Counted from the stretch's first letter, positions 23,797-32,093 are shown. The stretch: DNA of 64,000 nucleotides from Phenylobacterium sp. NIBR 498073 (GCF_027286305.1 NZ_CP114599.1:2852001-2916000); one strand, 5' to 3'. Notes: a model not told the origin generated them from the sequence alone. Numbers and translations are program-made.

Positions 23797-24648
23797 ATGT
23801 CCCAGATCGCCATCGTCCGCACCGTCGCCGAACTCCGCGCCCAGGTGGCGTCGTGGAAGCGAGCCGGCGAACGGGTCGCGCTAGTGCCGACCATGGGCGC
23901 CTTGCACGAGGGCCATCTGTCGCTGATCGCCCTGGCCAAGACCAAGGCCGACCGGGTCGTCGCCAGCGTGTTCGTCAATCCGACCCAGTTCGGCCCCAAT
24001 GAGGACTTCGACGCCTATCCGCGCGGCGAGGCGCGCGACGCCGAGCTGCTGGCTGGCGCCGGCTGCGACCTGCTGTTCGCCCCGACGGTCGGCGAGATGT
24101 ATCCGCAGGGCTTCGCCACGTCCGTCAACGTCACCGGCGTCTCCGAGCCGCTGGACGGCGCGGCCCGCCCCGGCCACTTCGCCGGCGTCGCCACCGTGGT
24201 CAGCAAGCTCTTGCTGCAATGCGGCCCCGACGTCGCGGTCTTCGGCGAGAAGGACTTCCAGCAGCTGCAGGTCATAAAGCGCGTGGTCCGCGACCTGGAC
24301 ATTCCGGTCGAGATCGTCGGGGCCCCGACCTCTCGGCTCGAGGACGGCCTCGCGCGCTCCTCGCGCAACGCCTATCTCAGCGAGCCCGAACGCGAAGTCG
24401 CCGGCCGGATGAATGTCGCCCTGGCCGACGCGGTGCGCCGCCTGCAGGCCGGCGAGCCCGTCGAGCGGGTGGAGGCCACCGGCATCGCCGCGCTCGAGCG
24501 CGCCGGCTTCCAGCGCATCGACTACTTCGAGGTCCGCAACGCCGACGACCTCAGCCACCCGGGTCCCGGTCCGCTGACCGTTCCGGGCCGCGTGCTGGCC
24601 GCCGCGATGATCGGCAAGACCCGGCTGATCGACAATATGGCGGTCTGA
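23797..24648 (+). CDS. panC: Pantoate--beta-alanine ligase
   Basis: A 283-residue pantothenate synthetase. Signature pieces in order: VPTMGALHEGHLSLI near 30-44 (adenylation HxGH), VNPTQFGPNEDF near 60-71, FGEKDFQQLQVIKR near 150-163 and SSRNAYLS near 188-195. It couples pantoate and beta-alanine with ATP to make pantothenate, the CoA precursor. ATG 23797 gives the expected N-terminus (MSQIAIVRTVAELRA). It is divergent from mipZ; the 3' end is 4 nt from the convergent DUF1489 gene. Confidence 0.97.
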   Translation: MSQIAIVRTVAELRAQVASWKRAGERVALVPTMGALHEGHLSLIALAKTKADRVVASVFVNPTQFGPNEDFDAYPRGEARDAELLAGAGCDLLFAPTVGEMYPQGFATSVNVTGVSEPLDGAARPGHFAGVATVVSKLLLQCGPDVAVFGEKDFQQLQVIKRVVRDLDIPVEIVGAPTSRLEDGLARSSRNAYLSEPEREVAGRMNVALADAVRRLQAGEPVERVEATGIAALERAGFQRIDYFEVRNADDLSHPGPGPLTVPGRVLAAAMIGKTRLIDNMAV

Positions 24649-24652
24649 GCGG

Positions 24653-25051
24653 CTACCAGGCGCCGGCTTCCCGGAGCTGGCGCGCCAGCTCCGCAGGAAT
24701 GTCCCCATCGACGCCGCCTGAGAGATCCGGCGGCGCGTCCTTCGCGTCGAGATAACGCCAGCCCTGGAAGGCGCGCCGGGGGGTCGGCGCCACCCGGACG
24801 ATCTCAGGATCGACGGTCACCTGGCAGCGCGCGGTGACGCCCTCGCCCACCGTATCGACCGCCAGAATGCGCTGGCGGCACATGATCACGCCCTTGAAAA
24901 CCCGGTAGAGCGATCCGCCGTCCAGCAGTTCGACGGCCCGCTTGGGCGTCTGGCGGGTGTGCATGATCCAGGGCCTTCCCGCCTCGTGCCAGGCGAGCAG
25001 GTCCTCGATGGTGTCGCAGCCCACCACCAGCTTGATCATGTGCAGCGACAT
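24653..25051 (-). CDS. DUF1489 family protein
   Basis: A 132-residue cytoplasmic protein starting MSLHMIKLVVGCDTIEDLLAW, with HTRQTPKRAVELLDGGSLYRVFKG near 31-54 and a C-terminal WRYLDAKDAPPD. This is the DUF1489 family, conserved in alphaproteobacteria, small, and of unknown function. It lies 5 nt downstream of the enoyl-CoA hydratase gene on the same strand and is probably translated with it. I see no catalytic motif that suggests a role. Confidence 0.85.
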   Translation of the reverse strand: MSLHMIKLVVGCDTIEDLLAWHEAGRPWIMHTRQTPKRAVELLDGGSLYRVFKGVIMCRQRILAVDTVGEGVTARCQVTVDPEIVRVAPTPRRAFQGWRYLDAKDAPPDLSGGVDGDIPAELARQLREAGAW

Positions 25052-25056
25052 GGCCT

Positions 25057-25893
25057 CTAGACCAGCCAGCTGGGCTTGCGCTTCTCAAGGAAGGCGCGGA
25101 CGCCCTCCTGGCCTTCGGGGCTCACGCGCACACGGGCGATCCGCCGCGCGGTCTCCTCCATCACGTCTTCGACCGGACGGAAGGCGACGTCCTCGACCAG
25201 CTTCTTGGACTGGGCGACCGCCTCAGGTCCGCAAGCCATCATCTCGCGGGCGATCCGGTCGCGCGCCTCGGTCAGCTGGGCGCCGTCGGCGACCACCTCG
25301 CTGACCAGCCCGACCTTCTCGGCATAGGCGGCGTCGAACACCTTGCCGGTGGCGAACAGCGCGCGCGCCTCGCGCGGACCGACCGCGCCCACGACATAGG
25401 GACTGATAGTCGCGGCGATGAGGCCGAGCCGGACCTCCGAGAAGCTGAACTTGGCGTCGGCGGTGGCGACCGCCATGTCGCACGCCGCCGCCAGTCCCGC
25501 GCCGCCGCCATAGGCGCCGCCCTCGACCAGGGCGACCGTCAGCGCCGGGATGTCCCAGAGGCTCTTGAGCATCCGCGCCAGCAGCATTGCATCGTCGCGA
25601 TTGTCAGCCTCGCTGCGGTCCACGGCCTCGCGCATCCAGTCCAGGTCCGCCCCGGCGCTGAAGGTCGAGCCCGCGCCGCGCAGGAACACCACGCGGACCC
25701 CCTCGGCGCCCTGCAGCGTCTCGAACGCCTCGTGCAGGGCCGCGATCAGCTCGGCGTTGAACGCGTTGCGCCGGATCGCCCGATTGAGCGTCACGGTCGC
25801 GACGCCTTCGAGGGTCGCGTCGATGTCGACCAGCCTGGAGTCGGCGTCGGTGTCGGTGATTTCGACCAGCGGGTCGGCGATCGGATTGGTCAT
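25057..25893 (-). CDS. Enoyl-CoA hydratase/isomerase family protein
   Basis: A 278-residue crotonase-fold enzyme. The first oxyanion element is in VFLRGAGSTFSAGADLDWM near 77-95 and the second in EGGAYGGGAGLAAACDMAVA near 125-144, followed by FSEVRLGLI. The length and the AxxxDLxWM pattern match methylglutaconyl-CoA hydratase and similar enzymes of leucine breakdown, but the exact substrate cannot be set from sequence. ATG 25893 has an AGGAG site 8-9 nt upstream, giving MTNPIADPLVEITD; upstream codons are not conserved-looking. Confidence 0.9.
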   Translation of the reverse strand: MTNPIADPLVEITDTDADSRLVDIDATLEGVATVTLNRAIRRNAFNAELIAALHEAFETLQGAEGVRVVFLRGAGSTFSAGADLDWMREAVDRSEADNRDDAMLLARMLKSLWDIPALTVALVEGGAYGGGAGLAAACDMAVATADAKFSFSEVRLGLIAATISPYVVGAVGPREARALFATGKVFDAAYAEKVGLVSEVVADGAQLTEARDRIAREMMACGPEAVAQSKKLVEDVAFRPVEDVMEETARRIARVRVSPEGQEGVRAFLEKRKPSWLV

Positions 25894-25977
25894 GGCTTGC
25901 GGTCTCCTGGGATCCTTAAAGAACGCTGGACCGGAACTTTGGATCAGGCCAAGCCATAGCCGCCCACGGCGACGCAA

Positions 25978-25991
25978 GCTAGGCTGCCGCC
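25978..25991 (+). promoter_or_regulatory. Leaderless -10 element of the patatin gene
   Basis: GCTAGGCT at 25978-25985, then 6 nt to the GTG at 25992. There is no ribosome binding site, so this is read as a leaderless start. Confidence 0.5.
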
Positions 25992-27770
25992 GTGGTCAGC
26001 TTGCCCGATATTCCCAGCGAATCGGCCTTGGCCCGTCTCTTCTACGAGGAGCGCGGCCACGGCGAAGCGACGTGGTTCGCCCTGCCGGGCGGAGCAACGC
26101 TGTTCAAAGCCGGGGAACCGGCCGACCACCTCTATTTCCTGCGCGCCGGACGTTTGGGCGCCTTCCGCAAGGAAGAGAACGGCGAACCGCAGTTCCTGGG
26201 CGTCATCCGGCCGGGCGAGCCCGCCGGGGAGATGTCGCTGATCACCGGGACCCCGCACAGCGGCACCGTGGTGGCCTTGCGCGATTCCGAGATTTTCGCC
26301 CTGCCGCGCGAGGCCTTCTTCGAGGCGGCCGAGGCCGACGCCTCGGTGATGACCGAGCTGGCGCGGTTGATGATCCTGCGCACCCGGCAGGCCGCCAGCA
26401 AGACTTCGATCGGCGAGCCGTCGGTGTACGGCTTCGTCGGAACGGGCGCAGCCGTCGCCGTCCGCCGCCTGATCGACAAGGTGGCGCGGGAGGTCGGCCG
26501 CCTCGGCTATTCGGTGACCGTCGTCGGCAGCGAGGCCCAGCACGCCCCGACCGAGTGGTTCTCCGAAGTCGAGCGCGACTACGACTTCGTGCTCTACGCC
26601 GCCGAGGCGGAGGACATCGGCTGGCGCCAGGTCGTCGGCCGGCAGGTCGACCGCCTGTTCCGGATCGCCCGGGGCGACAGCGCCCCGCCGCCCGAAGGTC
26701 TTGCCCATGGCGAGCCGCTTCAGGCCCAGGGGCTCGTCGACCTGATCCTGGTTCAGCCCAAGACCTGCAAGGCGCCGCGGGGATCGCAGGCCTGGGTGGA
26801 CGCCTTGCGCCCCGCGCGGCTGTTCCAGGTTCGCCGCGACAACGGCGACGACGCTCGGCGGATCGCCCGCCTGCTGACCGGCCAGTCGGTCGGGCTGGTG
26901 CTCTCCGGGGGCGGCGCTCGCGCCTACGCGCACATCGGGGCGATCAAGGCCTTGCGCGAACGCGGCGTGCCCATCGACTTCGTCGGCGGCGTCTCGATGG
27001 GCGCGATCGTCGGCGCCGGCCTGGCGGTCGGCTGGGACGGCGAGGAAATGGAGCGGCGCATCCGCGACGCTTTCGTCACCACCAGTCCGCTGGACGACAT
27101 CGCTCTGCCGCTGCTGGCCATGACCCGCGGCGAGAAGGTGCGCGAGCGGCTGGCGAGGCATTTTGGCGAGATCCAGATCGCCGACCTCTGGCTGCCGTTC
27201 TTCTGCGTGTCATCGAACCTCACCACCGGCGCCTATCAGCTTCACAAGAGCGGGCTGCTGCGCAAGGCGCTGCGCGCGACCATCTCCCTGCCCGGCGTGC
27301 TGCCGCCCGCCACCACGGACGACAACAACGTGCTGGTCGACGGCGCGGTGATGAAGAACTTCCCCGCCGACATCATGCGGTTGACCCAGCTTGGCCCCAT
27401 CGTCGGCGTCGACGTCAGCCGAGGACGCTCGATCACCGCCGATGACGTAGCACGGCCGGAATCGGTCTGGCGCTGGATCCGCTCGGGTCAGTGGCGCAAG
27501 GGGCCGCCGATCGTCTCGCTGCTGATGCGGGCAGCCACGGTGTCCAGCGGACGCGATCTGGCTGCCGCGCGCGAAGCCACGGACGTCCTCATCACCCCCG
27601 ACCTGACCGGGGTCGAGATCCGCGACTGGTCCGCGTTCGAGCCGGCGGTCGAGGCTGGCTACCGCGCCACGATCGAGGCCCTCGACAAGCTGCCGCGCCC
27701 GGTCACCGAGCTTCGCCGCCGGGCCGGCCGCGAAGACGAACCGGCCGCCGCCGGCGTCACGCTCGCTTGA
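25992..27770 (+). CDS. Patatin-like phospholipase with N-terminal cyclic-nucleotide-binding domain
   Basis: A 592-residue protein. Residues 20-125 form a cNMP-binding domain (GGATLFKAGEPADHLYFLRAG, then PGEPAGEMSLITG, the phosphate-binding cassette in modified form, PAGEMSLI rather than RSATVIA). A linker with a P-loop-like VGTGAA follows, then a patatin lipase: oxyanion GGGARAYAHIGAI near 307-319, nucleophile Ser335 in GVSMG, and the Asp of VDGAVMKNF near 452. The architecture is that of bacterial NTE/YlbK-like lysophospholipases, which release fatty acids from membrane phospholipids. Start is GTG. Confidence 0.92.
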   Translation: MVSLPDIPSESALARLFYEERGHGEATWFALPGGATLFKAGEPADHLYFLRAGRLGAFRKEENGEPQFLGVIRPGEPAGEMSLITGTPHSGTVVALRDSEIFALPREAFFEAAEADASVMTELARLMILRTRQAASKTSIGEPSVYGFVGTGAAVAVRRLIDKVAREVGRLGYSVTVVGSEAQHAPTEWFSEVERDYDFVLYAAEAEDIGWRQVVGRQVDRLFRIARGDSAPPPEGLAHGEPLQAQGLVDLILVQPKTCKAPRGSQAWVDALRPARLFQVRRDNGDDARRIARLLTGQSVGLVLSGGGARAYAHIGAIKALRERGVPIDFVGGVSMGAIVGAGLAVGWDGEEMERRIRDAFVTTSPLDDIALPLLAMTRGEKVRERLARHFGEIQIADLWLPFFCVSSNLTTGAYQLHKSGLLRKALRATISLPGVLPPATTDDNNVLVDGAVMKNFPADIMRLTQLGPIVGVDVSRGRSITADDVARPESVWRWIRSGQWRKGPPIVSLLMRAATVSSGRDLAAAREATDVLITPDLTGVEIRDWSAFEPAVEAGYRATIEALDKLPRPVTELRRRAGREDEPAAAGVTLA

Positions 27771-27786
27771 ACGGCGATGAAGGGGT

Positions 27787-27817
27787 TTGCGAACCGGAAA
27801 ATCCGTCCCATATTGAT
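27787..27817 (+). promoter_or_regulatory. Candidate promoter of the 22-codon unit
   Basis: TTGCGA at 27787-27792 and TATTGAT at 27811-27817 are 18 nt apart. A start about 27824 would leave a short leader before the strong ribosome site at 27836. Confidence 0.4.
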
Positions 27818-27850
27818 GGTCCTGTTCAACAGCTGAAAGGAGGTGACCCA

Positions 27851-27919
27851 GTGTCTCATTGTCCTCATCCGAGTGTGGAAGCCGCGACCCGGGTCGCCGC
27901 TTACGAGGTCTCCAAGTAA
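27851..27919 (+). CDS. Tiny 22-residue ORF with an almost perfect Shine-Dalgarno
   Basis: GTG 27851 opens a 22-codon frame ending TAA at 27919. Its product begins MSHCPHPSVEAATRV and closes AAYEVSK. The sequence AAAGGAGGTGA at 27836-27846 is complementary to the end of 16S rRNA over eleven bases, with 7 nt from AGGAGG to the GTG, among the strongest ribosome sites in the window. A strong terminator follows 37 nt after the stop, and a candidate promoter precedes it, so it is a separate short transcription unit between the patatin gene and the MmyB regulator. No known protein family is recognised. Whether the peptide or the RNA is the product is unknown. Confidence 0.55.
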   Translation: MSHCPHPSVEAATRVAAYEVSK

Positions 27920-27956
27920 GCGCCGAGTTGCGGGCCGCACTGCGGTCCGACAATGG

Positions 27957-27996
27957 AAGGGCCGGTTCTCGAAAGGGAGCCGGCCCTTTGTCTTTT
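27957..27996 (+). terminator. Rho-independent terminator of the 22-codon unit
   Basis: A 13-bp stem with loop GAAA: AGGGCCGGTTCTC (27958-27970) pairs with GGGAGCCGGCCCT (27975-27987), with two G:T pairs, followed by TTGTCTTTT. Confidence 0.9.
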
Positions 27997-28054
27997 CGGG
28001 CGTCAGATCTTGCGCTCATTACTTCTCAGGTCATGGAGCCCGCCCCCCGGCCCA

Positions 28055-28068
28055 GCTAGTGTCGCGCC
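28055..28068 (+). promoter_or_regulatory. Leaderless -10 element of the MmyB-type regulator
   Basis: GCTAGTGT at 28055-28062, then 6 nt to ATG 28069; no ribosome site. Confidence 0.5.
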
Positions 28069-28875
28069 ATGATCGCGACAGCAACCGCAGTGGGCGACCA
28101 CCTCCGTCAATGGCGTCAGCGCCGCCGGCTCAGCCAGCTCGACCTGGCGCTCGACGCCGAGATTTCCACCCGCCACCTCAGCTTCCTCGAAACCGGCCGC
28201 GCCCAGCCCAGCCGGGACATGGTGCTGCGTCTGGCAGAGCACCTGGAGATCCCATTGCGGGAACGGAACACCATCCTCGTAGCGGCCGGCTTCGCGCCGG
28301 TGTTTCCGCAACGCTCCCTGGACGACCCCGCCCTGGCCGCGGCGCGCAGGGCCGTCGACGTCATCCTCGCCGGGCACGAGCCCTACCCTGCCCTGGTCGT
28401 CGATCGTGGCTGGAACCTGGTTAGCGCCAACCGCATGATCGCGCCGATGCTGGCCGGCGTCGCGCCCCACCTGCTGGCCGCACCGCTGAACGTGCTGCGC
28501 CTGACCCTGCACCCCGAAGGCCTGGCGTCGCGGATCGCCAACCTGCACGAATGGCGCGCCCACCTGCTTGACCGGCTGCGCCGCGAGGTCGAGCTGACCG
28601 CCGACCTGGCGCTTTCCGAGCTGCTGACCGAGTTGAAGGCCTATCCGATCCCGGGCGGCCAGCCGCCGCGCAAGCCGTCCGACGAGTTCGGCGGGGTGGC
28701 CATTCCGTTCCGGCTGCAGACCCCCGCTGGCTTGATGTCGTTCTTCAGCACGACCACCGTCTTCGGCACGCCGGTCGACGTGACGCTGTCGGAGCTGACG
28801 CTCGAGACCTTCTTTCCCGCCGACGCCGAAACCGCCCAGGCGCTCCGCAACCTGGCCGACAGTCTGCCGGCCTAG
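28069..28875 (+). CDS. XRE-family regulator with MmyB ligand-binding domain
   Basis: A 268-residue regulator. The N-terminal helix-turn-helix (about 8-65) carries LRQWRQRRRLSQLDLALDAE and STRHLSFLETGRAQPSRDM, classic for this family. The C-terminal 170 residues are the MmyB-like domain (ALVVDRGWNLVSANRMIAPML near 105-125, LTLHPEGLASRIANL and FFPADAETAQALRNLADS), related to PAS and thought to bind a small or fatty ligand. Targets are unknown; neighbours offer no clear candidate. Its stop overlaps the stop of the DUF3574 gene by CTAG. Confidence 0.92.
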   Translation: MIATATAVGDHLRQWRQRRRLSQLDLALDAEISTRHLSFLETGRAQPSRDMVLRLAEHLEIPLRERNTILVAAGFAPVFPQRSLDDPALAAARRAVDVILAGHEPYPALVVDRGWNLVSANRMIAPMLAGVAPHLLAAPLNVLRLTLHPEGLASRIANLHEWRAHLLDRLRREVELTADLALSELLTELKAYPIPGGQPPRKPSDEFGGVAIPFRLQTPAGLMSFFSTTTVFGTPVDVTLSELTLETFFPADAETAQALRNLADSLPA

Positions 28876-29285
28876 AAATCCACGCAGGCCGGCTGCGTCA
28901 CCAGCAGCACCGACTCCTGGTGGAACTTGGCCTTGTAGGCCTTGCGCGCCGCGTTGAGCTTCAGGTTCGCCTCGATGCCGTTGGGCAGGACCAGGACCAC
29001 GACCTTGGACGCCTCGCGGATCAGCTTGTTCTCGTCGCCCTTCCACTGGCCGCCGCCTTCCAGCACGGTCAGGCCGCTCGGGAAGCGCGGGGTCAGCTCT
29101 TCGTCGACGAACTTGCGGAAATCGGCCTCGGAAACGCCGTGTTCGCCGCCGATGTTCTGGCCGAAGAAGAGCTGGGCGGTGCGCATCGACTCCTGCCCAG
29201 CGGGGCAGCTAGGCCCGATCAGGCTGGCGCAGCCCCCAAGCGCCAGGGCGCTCAAGGCTGCCGTAATGGGAACGGCGCACTTCAT
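28872..29285 (-). CDS. DUF3574 lipoprotein
   Basis: A 137-residue protein with lipobox LALGGC (Cys19), so it is membrane anchored and periplasmic. The mature part (MRTAQLFFGQNIGGEHGVSEADFRKFVDEELTPRFPSGLTVLEG has a recognisable DUF3574 start SMRTAQLFFGQ and a later GQWKGDENKLIREASKVVVL). The family is of unknown function. GCTAACCA at 29292-29299 lies 6 nt before ATG, so it looks leaderless. It is not clearly co-transcribed with spmX (48-nt gap after spmX stop, same strand). Confidence 0.85.
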   Translation of the reverse strand: MKCAVPITAALSALALGGCASLIGPSCPAGQESMRTAQLFFGQNIGGEHGVSEADFRKFVDEELTPRFPSGLTVLEGGGQWKGDENKLIREASKVVVLVLPNGIEANLKLNAARKAYKAKFHQESVLLVTQPACVDF

Positions 29286-29332
29286 GTGGCATGGTTAGCA
29301 CGCGTCGCGGCTAAGGCGGAACGGGCCCGTGG

Positions 29333-30595
29333 CTATTCGTCGCGCTCGAGGATGGCGTCCACGTGTTCGATGTCCTGGCGGCCCAGTCGGTCGAGGATCA
29401 TGTAGACCGCCACCCCGATCAGACCGACCCCGGCGATGCCGGCCAGCCAGATCACCGTACCTGGGTTCATCGTCCCGGCGGCCTGCGGCTGGGGCATGCT
29501 CAGCGCCCAGAACAGGCAGCCGCCGAACAGCGCCACTCCCGCGCCAGCGAGACCGACCGCCGGCAGAAGGCTCGGCCGCCGGACCGCCCTCGGCCGGTCC
29601 CAGGTCGGCGGCTCAGGCTCGGGCGGCGCAGCTTCCAGCACGGCCTCGACCTCAGGCGCCGTGGACGCCTGCGGCGCCTCGAACAGCGTAGGCTCGGGCT
29701 CAGATTCGTTGGCCGCGACCAGTTCGAGTTTCGGCGTCTCGAACGCGTCCGGCGCGGCGAACTCCTCCTCGCCCGGCGGGGTCAGGACGAAGGCCGGCTC
29801 GTCGGGCGGCTCGGGGAACCGCAGCCCGGTCACCGGGGCGGGCTCCTCGACGACCAGCCGCGGGGGCGGGTCGACGACCGGTCCCCTCTGAACCGGTTCG
29901 TTGAAGATGTTGGACAGCCGCGACGACACCGATGCGGCGGCCGCCGCCGTCGGGCTCTGCTGGTCGTCTTCCGGGACGGCTCCGACCGGCTGCTCTTGGT
30001 GGGCGGCGTCGCGCTCCACGATCGCCAGGGCGCCGTCCATCGGCGCGTTCAGCGCCGTCGGCGTCTGGCGCGGCACCACGCCGGTCGCGTCCAGGTCGAT
30101 ATTCGGCCGCACCACGGGCGACGGCGCCGGGATCCAGCCGTCGACCGGCGTCAGGAACAGCGTCTTTTCCGCCGAACGGCGGCGCACCAGGGCGTCGACC
30201 ACGATGGTCTCGCCCTCGAACTTCGCCTTGCGCCACAGCTCCATCGCGCAGGCGGCCTGGATCAGGCTGCCCTCATTGAGCCGCCGCAGCACCGATGAGC
30301 GCCGAAAATTCTCCAGGCCGATGTTGAAGGCGAACGCCGTCAGGGCGTCGAACTGGTTCTGGTTCAGAGGGGTGAAGACCCACTCGTTGATCGAGTGCGA
30401 CACGGCGATCAGATCGTAGAGCAGCAGGGCCTCGGCGTCCTGTTCCGAGACCTCGGCCCCCTCGCGGGCGGTCAGAGTGTGGCCATGGCCGATGGTCCAG
30501 CGCCCATCGGGCAGCTGGGCGGATTTCCGGCGGTAGCCTTCGAAGCGCTTGATCAGCTCGATAGCCGATCTCGACACCTGGTTACGCGGTTTCAT
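29333..30595 (-). CDS. spmX: Stalked-pole muramidase-like polarity factor SpmX
   Basis: A 420-residue protein with the SpmX layout: N-terminal GH24 (phage lysozyme-type) domain to about residue 150, with AIELIKRFEGYRR and Glu19 and the TIGHGHTLTAREGAEVS loop; a proline- and acid-rich low-complexity linker (about 155-345); and two C-terminal membrane helices (VGLAGAGVALFGGCLFWAL and VIWLAGIAGVGLIGVAVYMI). In Caulobacter SpmX marks the old pole and localises and activates DivJ kinase, which phosphorylates DivK. Start ATG 30595 gives MKPRNQVSR; in-frame ATGs at 30610 and 30628 are possible. It lies 67 nt after mgtE. Confidence 0.9.
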   Translation of the reverse strand: MKPRNQVSRSAIELIKRFEGYRRKSAQLPDGRWTIGHGHTLTAREGAEVSEQDAEALLLYDLIAVSHSINEWVFTPLNQNQFDALTAFAFNIGLENFRRSSVLRRLNEGSLIQAACAMELWRKAKFEGETIVVDALVRRRSAEKTLFLTPVDGWIPAPSPVVRPNIDLDATGVVPRQTPTALNAPMDGALAIVERDAAHQEQPVGAVPEDDQQSPTAAAAASVSSRLSNIFNEPVQRGPVVDPPPRLVVEEPAPVTGLRFPEPPDEPAFVLTPPGEEEFAAPDAFETPKLELVAANESEPEPTLFEAPQASTAPEVEAVLEAAPPEPEPPTWDRPRAVRRPSLLPAVGLAGAGVALFGGCLFWALSMPQPQAAGTMNPGTVIWLAGIAGVGLIGVAVYMILDRLGRQDIEHVDAILERDE

Positions 30596-30662
30596 GGCCG
30601 ATTGACCCATCCTGACACATGGGCGCATGCGCCCACGGCTTAGCCGGCAAAATAGGGGCCGG

Positions 30663-32093
30663 TTACAGCAGGATCACGGCGGCGAGGCCGAGAAAGGCGA
30701 AGAAACCCGTGAAGTCCGTGGCGAAAGTCACGAAAACTGAAGACGAAACCGCCGGATCGCGCCCCATCCGCTCGAGCACCAGCGGGGCGAGCACCCCGGC
30801 CAGCGAGGCGACGAACAGGTTTATGATGAGCGCGAGTCCAAACGTGACGCTCAGCATCACGTCTCGAAACAGGAAATAGATCACCCCGCCGGTCACCGCC
30901 GCCAGGGCCGCCCCGTTGGCCAGGCCCACGGCCATCTCGCGGAAAACCGTCCGATAGGCGTTGACCGAGGAGAGTTCCTTGCTGGCCAGGGCGCGTACGG
31001 CGACGGCCAGGGCCTGGGTGCCGGCGTTGCCGCCGAGCGAGGCCACGATGGGCATCAGCACCGCCAGGGTGACCAGCTTGGCGATTTCGCCCTCGAAGGC
31101 GCGGATCACGCTGGCGGCCAGGGCCGCGGTCACCGTGTTGAGCGCCAGCCAAGGCAGGCGCGCGCGAATGATGTCCAGGACGTCGGCGTTCCGGCCGGCG
31201 TCGGACACCCCGGCCAGGGCGAGGATGTCCTCCTCGCTCTCCTCCTGAATGACGCCGACGATGTCGTCGACGGTGATCTGGCCGACCAGCCGCCCGCCCG
31301 GCTCCACCACCGGGGCCGAGATCAGGTGGTACTTGTCGAAGATGTAGGCGACCTCTTCCTGGTCCATCCCGACCGGGATTTCCGTCACCGGCTCCATGAT
31401 CTGGGCCAGCGGCGTGCTGCGCGGCGCGCGCAGCAGGTGGCTGACCGGCGTCCCACCGACAGGTTTGTAGCTGGGGTCCACCACATAGATGTCGAAGAAC
31501 AGCTCGGGCAGGTCCTCGGCTTCCTTGCGGAAGTGGTCGATGGTCTGGCCGACGGTCCAGAACTGCGGCGCGGCCACGACCTCGCGCTGCATGATGCGAC
31601 CGGCGGTCTCGTCCTCGTAGGCCAGCGACGTCTCGATCGCCGCCCGCTCGGTCTCGGGCATGGCCGCGAGCACCTGGACCCGCTTGTCATCCTCCAGGTC
31701 GTCCACGACGTCGGCCGCGTCGTCCGAATCGAGCTCCTCCAGCGCCTTGGCCAGGGTCGCAGGGGCGACCGTCTCCAGCACCTCCTCGCGAATCTCGGTG
31801 TCGAGTTCGGAAAGAATCTCAGCCAGGGCTTCAGGCGCCAGGTGGGCCAGCACCTCGTCGCGATACTCGGCCGACAGGAAGCCCATCAGGTCGGCGACGT
31901 CGGCCGGGTGCAGCGCGCCTAGCAGTTCGCGCAGACGCTCAGCGTCGCCGCGATCGGCGGCGTCCACCACCATGGCCACGAATTCGGGATTTAGCGCGTA
32001 GTCCTCGCCTAGGGCGAGGTCTTCAAGGTCTTCTTCGAGCTCTGGAGAAATCTTGTCGGCAGCTTCGGACAGGTCGGCCGTTTCGCGGCTCAT
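30663..32093 (-). CDS. mgtE: Magnesium transporter MgtE
   Basis: A 476-residue channel-type transporter: acidic N-domain (1-145) of helical repeats including LGALHPADVADLMGFL, a tandem CBS regulatory part (about 150-270, Mg2+ sensing, EPVTEIPVG and VEPGGRLVGQITVDDIV), and five C-terminal membrane helices with the selectivity sequence LGGNAGTQALAVAVRAL near 348-364 and the ASLAGVLAPLVLERMGRDPA end. It imports Mg2+ under control of cytosolic Mg2+. The AGGGAGG site precedes ATG 32093. tRNA-Leu lies 61 nt upstream with no terminator between them. Confidence 0.96.
   Translation of the reverse strand: MSRETADLSEAADKISPELEEDLEDLALGEDYALNPEFVAMVVDAADRGDAERLRELLGALHPADVADLMGFLSAEYRDEVLAHLAPEALAEILSELDTEIREEVLETVAPATLAKALEELDSDDAADVVDDLEDDKRVQVLAAMPETERAAIETSLAYEDETAGRIMQREVVAAPQFWTVGQTIDHFRKEAEDLPELFFDIYVVDPSYKPVGGTPVSHLLRAPRSTPLAQIMEPVTEIPVGMDQEEVAYIFDKYHLISAPVVEPGGRLVGQITVDDIVGVIQEESEEDILALAGVSDAGRNADVLDIIRARLPWLALNTVTAALAASVIRAFEGEIAKLVTLAVLMPIVASLGGNAGTQALAVAVRALASKELSSVNAYRTVFREMAVGLANGAALAAVTGGVIYFLFRDVMLSVTFGLALIINLFVASLAGVLAPLVLERMGRDPAVSSSVFVTFATDFTGFFAFLGLAAVILL

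Noticed and set aside
27836-27850. Similarity of AAAGGAGGTGACCC to the complement of the 16S rRNA 3' end, suggesting an rRNA fragment
   Set aside because: It is only a strong ribosome site. No rRNA sequence lies on either side.
30596-30662. Sigma-54 promoter (-24/-12) for spmX
   Set aside because: No TGGCAC-N5-TTGC-like sequence in this gap.
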